Origin: Synergistaceae bacterium
GTDB taxonomy: Bacteria > Synergistota > Synergistia > Synergistales > Aminobacteriaceae
Reading direction: 5' to 3'
Length of the DNA: 64,000 nt
NCBI GenBank assembly: GCA_017405525.1
Contig: JAFRAH010000016.1
Span: 1-64,000, forward strand
Shown: positions 17,821 through 24,606 of the stretch, piece by piece
Layout of the letters: each line of letters opens with the position of its first letter
How positions within the stretch are numbered: position 1 is the first letter of the stretch
Position numbers and translations under genes: made by a program
Notes under the pieces: model-generated
What the model was told of the DNA's origin: nothing
The model's database searches: none
The model's input: only the letters and a program-made list of their open reading frames with translations

Positions 17821-18975
17821 ATGGCCGGATCCATCCCTGAAAATTTCTGGTGGAAGAACATTACCGGGCCTTCTGCCATGATTTCGGCCGCCTCAAACGC
17901 ACTCTCAGAAGGTTACAGCATAATTCTGGGAGTGCCGGGCTTCACCTCTTGGCCGGAAAAAATGCGGGAGTTCCTGCGCGAGGAAATTTCCGCCGGAGGA
18001 GCGTACATTACCATCATTGACGCAGGGCTTGAGTGCCCCGAAAAAGCAGGGGATTATCTCATCAGGCGTTTCGACACGGAACGGAGGTACAGGAGCAGGC
18101 TTTCGAGCGTCCAGGAATACTTCATGAGCACCGGGCTTTTGGGCGGCCATGTATTCTGGCTTCACAGCTTCAGGGACAAGGAGCAGGCTTCAGACTGGGT
18201 TGATTTCTGCTCAAAATACCCGTCAGACTCACTCAGCACCGGGCTCTTCATCATTGATACTGAAAGCGCGGGGCTCCAACCTTCCAGCCGGGTTAGGTCC
18301 GTGAACTACAGCGATTACGTCGAACGCTACGACACCCAGATATTCGCCTCGTTCCTCCTTGACGTTGAGGGCTACGGGAGACCTCACTACACGAGGGACT
18401 GGAAGGAATATGTCTCCGTACTTTCGGCCATGCTCTGCGGAAGTGATGCCGAGACCGCCGGGGCTCTCATAGGCTCAACTGACTTCATGCTTGATGACCC
18501 CTACGATGCCCTGAGAACTCTTGCGCAGGATCTCCCATACCGGGGGAAAGAGACGGGGCATATTCTCAGGCTTGTCCGTGATTATGATGACGCGGCTGTG
18601 AAAAACAGAATATGGACGGCACAGGTTCAGGTGTTCTTCCCGATGATAGAGCTTGAGAGGGTGAGGATAATACGCGGGACTGAAGGGCTCTCCGAAAAAC
18701 TGAACACTGCCTTGATGTACAAGAACGCGAACGGCTCACCGATGAGACAGAGCGACGGGACTATAGTGCTGAGCTCCGAGGAACTCGACACGGGCGGGCT
18801 GTGCTACCTTCTTTGCGGAAACATGATACACCCGGCCGATAATGAGCTGAACGAGTATGTATCACTTCTGCGGAAGTTCAGGAACTCACTGGCTCACATG
18901 AAACCGTGCAATGTTGACGATGTCCGGGAATTTCTACGTTATAGGAGCTACTACAGCGACAAACTCAGGATTTGA
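17821..18975 (+). CDS. HEPN-motif partner of the giant ATPase
   Basis: A 384-aa protein of unknown family, starting 1 base after the ATPase gene. The N-terminus (FWWKNITGPSAM..SIILGVPGFTSW) looks like a degenerate nucleotide-binding or Rossmann-like half without a canonical Walker A. The C-terminal ~120 residues are helical and end in LRKFRNSLAHMKP: RNSLAH at residues ~354-359 fits the RNxxxH (R-x4-H) catalytic motif of HEPN ribonucleases. No signal peptide or membrane helix is seen. In other conflict systems HEPN proteins act as RNA-cutting effectors, so an ATPase-sensor/HEPN-effector pair is a reasonable inference, not shown. The tRNA genes begin 17 bases downstream on the opposite strand. 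Confidence 0.7.
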   Translation: MAGSIPENFWWKNITGPSAMISAASNALSEGYSIILGVPGFTSWPEKMREFLREEISAGGAYITIIDAGLECPEKAGDYLIRRFDTERRYRSRLSSVQEYFMSTGLLGGHVFWLHSFRDKEQASDWVDFCSKYPSDSLSTGLFIIDTESAGLQPSSRVRSVNYSDYVERYDTQIFASFLLDVEGYGRPHYTRDWKEYVSVLSAMLCGSDAETAGALIGSTDFMLDDPYDALRTLAQDLPYRGKETGHILRLVRDYDDAAVKNRIWTAQVQVFFPMIELERVRIIRGTEGLSEKLNTALMYKNANGSPMRQSDGTIVLSSEELDTGGLCYLLCGNMIHPADNELNEYVSLLRKFRNSLAHMKPCNVDDVREFLRYRSYYSDKLRI

Positions 18976-18992
18976 TGGGAGGGGGGAAATTT

Positions 18993-19069
18993 TGGTGGCG
19001 GCACCTGGAATCGAACCGGGGACACTGCGGGTATGAACCGCATGCTCTAGCCATCTGAGCTATGCCGCC
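18993..19069 (-). tRNA. tRNA-Met (CAU), elongator type
   Basis: A 77-base cloverleaf read on the minus strand: acceptor GGCGGCA, D arm GCTCAGATGGCTAGAGC, anticodon stem TGCGG/CCGCA with loop TTCATAC (anticodon CAU), T arm with GGTTCGATTCC, and an encoded CCA. The acceptor starts with a paired G1, unlike an initiator. A CAU anticodon could also be tRNA-Ile2 after lysidine modification; I favour elongator Met. Confidence 0.88.
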
Positions 19070-19074
19070 TTGAT

Positions 19075-19151
19075 TGGTGGCGGGGAAAGGATTTGAACCT
19101 TTGACCTTCGGGTTATGAGCCCGACGAGCTTCCAAACTGCTCCACCCCGCG
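19075..19151 (-). tRNA. tRNA-fMet (CAU), initiator
   Basis: It begins CGCGGGGTGGAGCAG and has three consecutive G:C pairs in the anticodon stem (CGGGCTCATAACCCG), both initiator hallmarks. Position 1 is C and position 72 reads as C, giving the unpaired acceptor end needed by the formyltransferase (E. coli has C1/A72). CCA is encoded. Confidence 0.92.
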
Positions 19152-19165
19152 ATGTTGTGCCTTAA

Positions 19166-19252
19166 TGGTGCCGGACGAGAGACTCGAACTCTCACGGACT
19201 TTACGCCCTCGGGATTTTAAGTCCCGTGTGTCTACCATTCCACCAGCCCGGC
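19166..19252 (-). tRNA. tRNA-Leu (UAA)
   Basis: An 87-base class II tRNA: acceptor GCCGGGC, anticodon stem CGGGA/TCCCG with loop CTTAAAA (anticodon UAA), long variable arm, T arm GAGAGTTCGAGTCTCTC, encoded CCA. It is the promoter-proximal member of the three-tRNA cluster. Confidence 0.93.
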
Positions 19253-19282
19253 GATTGCACTGGTGATTTTAGCACGGGGGAT

Positions 19283-19311
19283 ATTTTACCTTTCATGTTA
19301 TCCCGCGTCAA
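19283..19311 (-). promoter_or_regulatory. Promoter of the tRNA cluster
   Basis: On the minus strand TTGACG (-35, 19306-19311), a 17-base spacer and TAAAAT (-10, 19283-19288) stand 31 bases before tRNA-Leu. This would drive Leu-fMet-Met as one transcript. Confidence 0.7.
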
Positions 19312-19331
19312 GGCTGAAAAATTCATGATGG

Positions 19332-19337
19332 TATAAT
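19332..19337 (+). promoter_or_regulatory. -10 box upstream of the Stealth gene
   Basis: Perfect TATAAT on the plus strand, 33-39 bases before the possible starts of the Stealth-type gene. Confidence 0.5.
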
Positions 19338-19375
19338 TCCCGCATAATCTCACGAAAGGATTTAGTGAATTGGCC

Positions 19376-20395
19376 ATGACTTCAGACATTGATTTTGTGA
19401 TGCCCTGGGTTGACGGCTCAGACCCCGAATGGCAGAAGAGGAAGAGCGAGCATCTCGGCGAACACCCCGGCGGCGGCACTGACAACGGAGCTGAACACTT
19501 CCGCGAATGGGGCACCCTCCCCTACTGGTTCAGGGCTGTCGAGAAATATGCCCCCTGGGTCAGGAAGATACACTTCATCACGTGCGGGCAGGTCCCAGGA
19601 TGGCTCAACCTCAATCACCCGAAACTTCACTTCGTCAGGCACGAGGACTACATACCCGGCGAATGGCTTCCTGTCTTCAGCTCACGACCCATTGAGCTCA
19701 ACATACACAGGATTAACGGGCTCTCTGAACAGTTCGTATACTTCAATGATGACATGTTCATTAACGCCCCGGTAAAGCCTGAAGATTTCTTTGTTGGTGG
19801 TCTTCCTTGCTCAACCGTTGGACTTCACCCCGGCCCTGCAGAAATGGGAAAAAGGGCAGCTACGTGTGTCGTCCTTAATGACGTTCTTGTTGCGGCAGAA
19901 AATTTTGACTTCAGGGAAGAGTTCAGGAAGTGCCCAATGAAATGGCTGAGCCCCCGCTACGGTATGAAGGTCCTCGTGAAAACATTGCTGCTCCTCCCGT
20001 TCATGAGGTTCACCGGTTTTCATGAGTGCCACAGCGCAAACTCATATCTCAAGTCAACATTCATTGAGGTCTGGGAAAAGGAACATGAACAGCTTGAACG
20101 GACATGTGCTCGTCGTTTCCGTGATTTCTCGGACGTTAACCAATGGGTCATGGAGTATTGGCAGATGGCTTCAGGGAAATTTTACCCGCGCAGCCCTAAA
20201 TTCTCGGCAGGCTATGGCGGCGGCAAGGGGACTCCTACCAGTTTTGTCCTTGACGACATAAGACACCACAGGCATAAAGTGATATGCATAAACGACTCTT
20301 CCGAGTTCAGCCATGAAGAGTTCGAGGAGATGTCCCGGAAAGTAAGGGAGGCATTCAGTGAGGTTCTCCCGGAAAAATCAGCCTTCGAACTGTAA
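19376..20395 (+). CDS. Stealth-family sugar phosphotransferase
   Basis: A 339-aa protein of the Stealth family, which transfers hexose-1-phosphate units in capsule-type glycans. The conserved regions are in order: CR1 IDFVMPWVDGSDPEW near the N-terminus; CR2 with WFRAVEKYAPWVRKIHFIT, LPVFSSRPIELNIHRI and YFNDDMF (the DDM acidic centre); CR3 with HPGPA and later segments; CR4 with VICINDSS near the C-terminus. ATG 19376 is given; an in-frame TTG at 19370 sits at better distance (9 bases) from AAAGGA and may be the true start. It is a lone gene between the tRNA cluster and gdh. Confidence 0.88.
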   Translation: MTSDIDFVMPWVDGSDPEWQKRKSEHLGEHPGGGTDNGAEHFREWGTLPYWFRAVEKYAPWVRKIHFITCGQVPGWLNLNHPKLHFVRHEDYIPGEWLPVFSSRPIELNIHRINGLSEQFVYFNDDMFINAPVKPEDFFVGGLPCSTVGLHPGPAEMGKRAATCVVLNDVLVAAENFDFREEFRKCPMKWLSPRYGMKVLVKTLLLLPFMRFTGFHECHSANSYLKSTFIEVWEKEHEQLERTCARRFRDFSDVNQWVMEYWQMASGKFYPRSPKFSAGYGGGKGTPTSFVLDDIRHHRHKVICINDSSEFSHEEFEEMSRKVREAFSEVLPEKSAFEL

Positions 20396-20400
20396 AGCAG

Positions 20401-20428
20401 CTCCCCCGCCCGTCAATGAGCAGGGGAG
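20401..20428 (+). terminator. Terminator between the Stealth gene and gdhA
   Basis: CTCCCC (20401-20406) pairs with GGGGAG (20423-20428), followed by a T-rich stretch. It sits between convergent genes and may act on both. Confidence 0.65.
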
Positions 20429-20466
20429 TTATTCTTACACGCAACTAATATTTTCCCGGCCATGTC

Positions 20467-21738
20467 CTAAAGGAAGAGCCCCCTCATTTCCGAAACGTCA
20501 GCAACGCGCTGTATTGCCGCCATTGTTGCCGCCCGCCGCATCTTGATGTTCTTGGCCTCCGAATAGTCCCACACCCTGCGGAAGTTCCCCTTCATGATGT
20601 GCACCAGCTTGTTGTTGTACTCCTCCTCAGTCCAGAATGCACCCTGCAAGTTCTGAGCCCACTCGAAATATGAGCCTATAACCCCTCCCGAATTGGCCAG
20701 GAAGTCAGGCACAACCATAACGCCCGCATCGTCAAGTACAGCCTCGCCCTCCGGGGTAGTCGGGCCGTTAGCTCCCTCGACAATGTAGCGTGCCCTGATT
20801 TTCCCGGCAGTCTCTGAGTTAATGACACCGTCCCTAGCGCACGGGAAGAGAAAATCACATTCAGCGAAAAGGACATCATCAATCTTCTCACAGTTCCCGG
20901 TTTTCTCGAAACCTTCAAGCAGTTTCTTGGGATTAGCCCTCACTGTGTCGAACGCCCGGTGAATGTCAATCCCCCCAGCCGAATAGTACGAGCCCGTTAT
21001 GTCGCTTATGGCAACTATACGGACTCCGGCATCGTTTAGCGTCTTTGCGGTGAAGCTCCCGACGTTGCCGAAACCCTGAACTGCCGCAGTCATTGAGCCC
21101 GGATTCTTGTCGAGCACCCTCATCAGCTCAAGCCCGCAGGTAGCTACTCCTCTACCTGTGGCCTCGTTCCTTCCCATGCTGCCCCAGTAAGATACCGGCT
21201 TGCCCGTGAGTATCGCAGGTTCGAGTTTCCCGCGCATCTTGCTGACAGTGTCGAGTATCCAGACCATCTCCTGACCGCCCGTGTTCATGTCGGGGGCAGG
21301 TACGTCGCTCCAGCGTCCGAGTATGGGCTCAATCCTCGCCGCATATGTCCGTGTGAGACGCTCCTTCTCGCGCCGGGACATAGTGAGGGGGTCGCAGCAG
21401 ATGCCTCCCTTTCCGCCGCCGTAAGGGATTCCCGCAAGTGAGCACTTCCACGTCATGAGCATTGCCAGAGCCTCGCATTCGTCCATGTCTACGCCGGGGT
21501 CATAGCGTATTCCTCCCTTTGAGGGGCCGAGTGCTGTCGAGTGCTGTACCCTGTAGCCGTCAAAGACCTCAACGCTACCGTCGTCCATCTCAACAGGGAT
21601 TGATACCTGCATCATTCGTTCCGAGTGGCTCAGTATTGAGATAAGGCGTTCATTGAGCCCCATTTCGTCAGCCGCACCGTAAAATTCCTGAAGTGCTGTG
21701 TTGAGCAATACATTTGATGATTTTCGACGTGTCTGCAT
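20467..21738 (-). CDS. gdhA: Glutamate dehydrogenase (Glu/Leu/Phe/Val family)
   Basis: A 423-aa cytoplasmic oxidoreductase catalysing glutamate to 2-oxoglutarate plus ammonia with NAD(P). Substrate-binding and catalytic residues sit in GPSKGGIRY, TWKCSLAGIPYGGGKGGI (catalytic Lys region) and APDMNTGGQEM (Asp). The Rossmann loop is VQGFGNVGS, and GANGPTTPEG follows. Length fits the ~420-aa hexameric GDH group. GGAGGT lies 9 bases before the ATG. A hairpin separates it from pth upstream, so it is probably its own unit. In amino-acid-fermenting anaerobes this enzyme is central to glutamate catabolism; direction here is inferred. Confidence 0.94.
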   Translation of the reverse strand: MQTRRKSSNVLLNTALQEFYGAADEMGLNERLISILSHSERMMQVSIPVEMDDGSVEVFDGYRVQHSTALGPSKGGIRYDPGVDMDECEALAMLMTWKCSLAGIPYGGGKGGICCDPLTMSRREKERLTRTYAARIEPILGRWSDVPAPDMNTGGQEMVWILDTVSKMRGKLEPAILTGKPVSYWGSMGRNEATGRGVATCGLELMRVLDKNPGSMTAAVQGFGNVGSFTAKTLNDAGVRIVAISDITGSYYSAGGIDIHRAFDTVRANPKKLLEGFEKTGNCEKIDDVLFAECDFLFPCARDGVINSETAGKIRARYIVEGANGPTTPEGEAVLDDAGVMVVPDFLANSGGVIGSYFEWAQNLQGAFWTEEEYNNKLVHIMKGNFRRVWDYSEAKNIKMRRAATMAAIQRVADVSEMRGLFL

Positions 21739-21765
21739 AACCTTTACACCTCCAGATAAAATTAA

Positions 21766-21793
21766 TCCCCCCTGCTTTCACACAGGAGGGGTT
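21766..21793 (-). terminator. Probable terminator between pth and gdhA
   Basis: CCCTCCTG/CAGGGGGG stem on the minus strand with a short loop, followed by an AT-rich rather than a pure T tract. The upper arm overlaps the last codons and stop of pth. Confidence 0.5.
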
Positions 21794-22368
21794 TCTTCAT
21801 TTTCCGTTTCAGCTTCAGCCTTATGTTCGGCATTAATGACTGTCATTGCTTTCTGAATGTCCTTGCTGAGCCACGCCTCTATTGCCGCCTCAGAACGTTT
21901 CAGAATGTCAGGGAGCTTTTCCCGTTCTTCACCGTCGAAATGTCCGAGAACGTAATTTATCATGCTTCCCGGAGCTTTGCCGATACCTACTCTCAGACGT
22001 GGGACGTGGAGGCTTCCCAGTGCTCCGAGTATCGAGCTCAGGCCGTTATGTCCTCCAGCTGAGCCCTGAGCCCTGAGCCTGAGCTTCCCGAACGGTAAGG
22101 CCATGTCGTCATACACTATCAGGACATCATCAAGTTCAACCTTGTAGAAGTTCACAGCCTCACTCACAGAAATACCGCTTGAGTTCATAAACGTAAGGGG
22201 CTTCAGGAGGACTACATCATTCCACTTCCAGAACTCACCGTGAAATTTCTCCTGCGGCCTGCCCAAGTCATGATTGACCGCGAAAAAGTCAGCACATAGC
22301 CAGCCCATGTTATGGCGGGTGAAAGCGTATTCAGTTCCCGGATTCCCTAGGCCAGCTATGAGCCTCAT
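21778..22368 (-). CDS. pth: Peptidyl-tRNA hydrolase
   Basis: A 196-aa cytoplasmic enzyme that recycles peptidyl-tRNA dropped from ribosomes. It shows GLGNPGTEYAFTRHNMG (catalytic His in RHN), LLKPLTFMNSSG (Asn), VYDDMALPFGKLRLR (catalytic Asp) and GSAGGHNGL. The C-terminal tail is acidic (ETENEETPP) and longer than in E. coli. It follows rplY by 6 bases, a pairing common in bacteria. A local run of TGAGCCC units at ~22060-22080 encodes the conserved LRLRAQGS segment and is not treated as a repeat. Confidence 0.96.
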   Translation of the reverse strand: MRLIAGLGNPGTEYAFTRHNMGWLCADFFAVNHDLGRPQEKFHGEFWKWNDVVLLKPLTFMNSSGISVSEAVNFYKVELDDVLIVYDDMALPFGKLRLRAQGSAGGHNGLSSILGALGSLHVPRLRVGIGKAPGSMINYVLGHFDGEEREKLPDILKRSEAAIEAWLSKDIQKAMTVINAEHKAEAETENEETPPV

Positions 22369-22374
22369 GGTGTC

Positions 22375-23040
22375 CTACTTCTCCTCTGAGTCGTCTTCCT
22401 TTGCGGCCTTGCCCTTCGCCACTACCTCGACATCTGCGGCGGCAGGTGCTTCCTCTTCGGGTGCAGCGTCCTCAACTCCGCGTGAGGTTACGACGATTGC
22501 CACGACCTCATCAGGGTCTGCAAGTGCCGTAACGTTCTCAGGCAACGCAAGGTCCTTCACGTGTATAGCATCGCCAATGTTCAGCCCTGAGACATCTACC
22601 GTGATGACATCGGGAATGCTCATCGGCAGGGTCTCGACTTCGAGCTCGTGGACTGCCTCAAGCACTCCGCCGTCCTTGATGCCCTGTGATTCCTCGCGGC
22701 CTGCAACCTCAACAGGTATCTTGACGTTGATCTTGCGTCCCTTCACGAGGTGCAGGAAGTCTATATGCAGGGGGGTATCATTGAGGGGGTGCCTCTGTGC
22801 CTCGCGGATGATGCAGAGTTCCTCGCGGCCATCGGGGAGCTTGACGTTGAGCCTCGTTGACTCCCACCTGCCTGCAAGTATCCTCTCGATCTCGCGCATG
22901 TTCACCTTGCCCATAATGTTCTCGCTGATTTCCGGGCCGTAGATGATGCAGGGTACATACCCCGAACGCCTGAGCCTTCTGTTGTCGCACTTGCCCGTCT
23001 TCTCACGGGACTCCATCACTAACGTTACTATGTCTGCCAT
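22375..23040 (-). CDS. rplY: Ribosomal protein L25 (TL5/Ctc type)
   Basis: A 221-aa 5S-rRNA-binding protein. The N-terminal L25 domain (1-~95, RRLRRSGYVPCIIYG) is followed by the beta-rich TL5/Ctc C-terminal domain (~100-190) and an acidic Ala/Glu tail. AAAGGAG precedes the ATG. The tail (EEEAPAAADVEVV, then KEDDSEEK) is typical of the long bacterial form. It is co-transcribed with pth. Confidence 0.95.
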   Translation of the reverse strand: MADIVTLVMESREKTGKCDNRRLRRSGYVPCIIYGPEISENIMGKVNMREIERILAGRWESTRLNVKLPDGREELCIIREAQRHPLNDTPLHIDFLHLVKGRKINVKIPVEVAGREESQGIKDGGVLEAVHELEVETLPMSIPDVITVDVSGLNIGDAIHVKDLALPENVTALADPDEVVAIVVTSRGVEDAAPEEEAPAAADVEVVAKGKAAKEDDSEEK

Positions 23041-23090
23041 GAGTATAAATCTCTCCTTTGGTTGTTATGGATATGAGGCAATTATAGCAC

Positions 23091-24020
23091 TCATTTGCGC
23101 CCGAACAGCTTAATCACAAGAGGCCACACCACCATGATGAAGACTATCTGCCCTGACTTGGCCATGAACTTGCCCACATGTGCCCCGAAAATCCCGGACA
23201 TTAACCCGCCAAGATACCAGATCATCCACCAGAGAGGCAGCAACCCAATCACACAGATGATTATTCCCTTGACGTTCCAGCCTGTGGGCTCAAACCTGAT
23301 ATAGCGGCTCTCAATGTACCAGCAGAGCGCGAACGTAGCCATTGCCCCGGCATCTCCCCATGCGTCTATCTGCATCTTCACCGGGTCAACGAGCAATTTC
23401 CCGTCAACGTAGTCCATTGGGTAGGGCTTGTTCACGACATAGACGAGCGTCAATATCCCCACTAATGCCGAGACGAGCATAACTAGGCCGTCCTTCTCCG
23501 GGTGAGCTTCGAGGTAGTCGAGAACCTTCGCGGCAATCCACAGCGACAGTACACCAAGCACACAGCCTACAACGACATCTTGAGGGGTATGAACTCCGAG
23601 ATAGTTACGGGAGAACATGAGGAGAAGTATCATCACGACCCAGAAGAGACGAACGAGCTTGTTCCGTGTGCACGTGGCAAGCCCCCCGTAAATCGGTACT
23701 GCCATCATTGTATGGCCGCTTGGGAACGAGTAGCCCCCTGCCGTCCTTATCGCATCACCTGCCGGGATTATCCGGGCATCACGTACCCAAGGACGATATA
23801 CGCACGCCGTCAGCTTCACCATTGCGTTAATCGTCTGGCTTATCTTCCACGCATAGAGGATGAAGAGACCCTTGCGCTTGTTCAGGCACCAGTAAACGAA
23901 CACAGGAAGAAGTAATATCTCCCTTATGCCGAAAAGCGAAATCCACTCCATGAACGGATCAAGCACGCCGTTGATGCTGTTGCGCAAATCCTGAAGCCAA
24001 AGCAAATATGTTATGTCCAT
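23091..24020 (-). CDS. PAP2-family membrane phosphatase
   Basis: A 309-aa polytopic membrane protein with the three PAP2 signature blocks: KLTACVYRPWVRD (KxxxxxxRP), GYSFPSGHT (PSGH) and SRNYLGVHTPQDV (SRxxxxxHxxxD). About seven or eight hydrophobic helices follow from the N-terminal segment onward. Such enzymes dephosphorylate lipid phosphates such as undecaprenyl pyrophosphate or phosphatidyl phosphates; the substrate is not evident. The gene stands alone, and the short gap before rplY has no clear terminator. Confidence 0.9.
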   Translation of the reverse strand: MDITYLLWLQDLRNSINGVLDPFMEWISLFGIREILLLPVFVYWCLNKRKGLFILYAWKISQTINAMVKLTACVYRPWVRDARIIPAGDAIRTAGGYSFPSGHTMMAVPIYGGLATCTRNKLVRLFWVVMILLLMFSRNYLGVHTPQDVVVGCVLGVLSLWIAAKVLDYLEAHPEKDGLVMLVSALVGILTLVYVVNKPYPMDYVDGKLLVDPVKMQIDAWGDAGAMATFALCWYIESRYIRFEPTGWNVKGIIICVIGLLPLWWMIWYLGGLMSGIFGAHVGKFMAKSGQIVFIMVVWPLVIKLFGRK

Positions 24021-24185
24021 CGTTGAACGTTACCTCCTTTACAGTCATTCTACATTCTAGCAGACCAGAAGGTCATCATAAATCCCCCCGCCACTGAATG
24101 ACGAGGGGACTGTGTATGTTCCTTCCTGCCTTGTTGCGATTACGCCGCCCGTGAGGTGAACGCTAATATCCTCCGGCCTGATGTC

Positions 24186-24527
24186 TTAGCCGGCCCACTG
24201 CTCACCGTCATGCGAGCCATAACCCAGCATCTGGCACTGGCAATAGATGTAGCCATCTGAACCTTTGCCATAACCAAGCCATGAGCACGAGCAACTGAGG
24301 CTGCCTCCCGCAACGGCTTCAAGTTCGTCGAGATCGAGCTCCTTCATACCGGCTTCTCTCTTGAAGTCTTCCGCAGTGAGAGTGAATCCGTGAGAGGCCG
24401 CAAATTTGACCAGGCCATCAAATGCTCCATCCGTGCTGTTGACTCCTTCAACGAGAGAGTCAAGCTCTTTGCGGAGAGCCTCATCCTTTGACGCGAACGC
24501 CATAAATTCTTTTGCGTTGTCTGTCAT
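24186..24527 (-). CDS. Nif11-type RiPP precursor peptide with duplicated CxC core
   Basis: A 113-aa peptide. Residues ~1-75 match the Nif11-like leader of NHLP/TOMM-type precursors (EFMAFASKDEALRKEL..FAASHGFTLTAEDF) and end in DLDELEAVAGG, a double-glycine cleavage site. The ~38-residue core holds two imperfect copies of a unit: CSCSWLGYGKGSDG and CQCQMLGYGSHDG. The four cysteines and Gly-rich loops suggest thioether, disulfide or azole modification. GGAGG precedes the ATG, and a promoter lies upstream. No LanM, YcaO, radical-SAM or peptidase/ABC exporter gene is in the window, so the modifying enzymes must be elsewhere. Product and function are unknown. Confidence 0.85.
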   Translation of the reverse strand: MTDNAKEFMAFASKDEALRKELDSLVEGVNSTDGAFDGLVKFAASHGFTLTAEDFKREAGMKELDLDELEAVAGGSLSCSCSWLGYGKGSDGYIYCQCQMLGYGSHDGEQWAG

Positions 24528-24571
24528 GAAAACCTGCCTCCTTTAACGTAAAAGTTTTGTTACAGTTGGGT

Positions 24572-24599
24572 ATCATATCACATAAATTACATAAGGCAA
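24572..24599 (-). promoter_or_regulatory. Promoter of the RiPP precursor gene
   Basis: On the minus strand TTGCCT (24594-24599), a 16-base spacer and TATGAT (24572-24577) lie about 45 bases before the start, giving the precursor gene a promoter of its own. Confidence 0.5.
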
Positions 24600-24606
24600 G
24601 CAAAAT

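Noticed and set aside
22060-22085. TGAGCCC-type tandem units
   Set aside because: They encode the conserved LRLRAQGSAGG segment of peptidyl-tRNA hydrolase. The copies are imperfect and the protein is essential, so this is not a contingency repeat.
22274-22942. Open frame of 222 codons on the plus strand
   Set aside because: It lies wholly antisense to rplY and the start of pth, has low-complexity Ser/Thr content and no SD; the L25 and Pth motifs on the other strand are clear.
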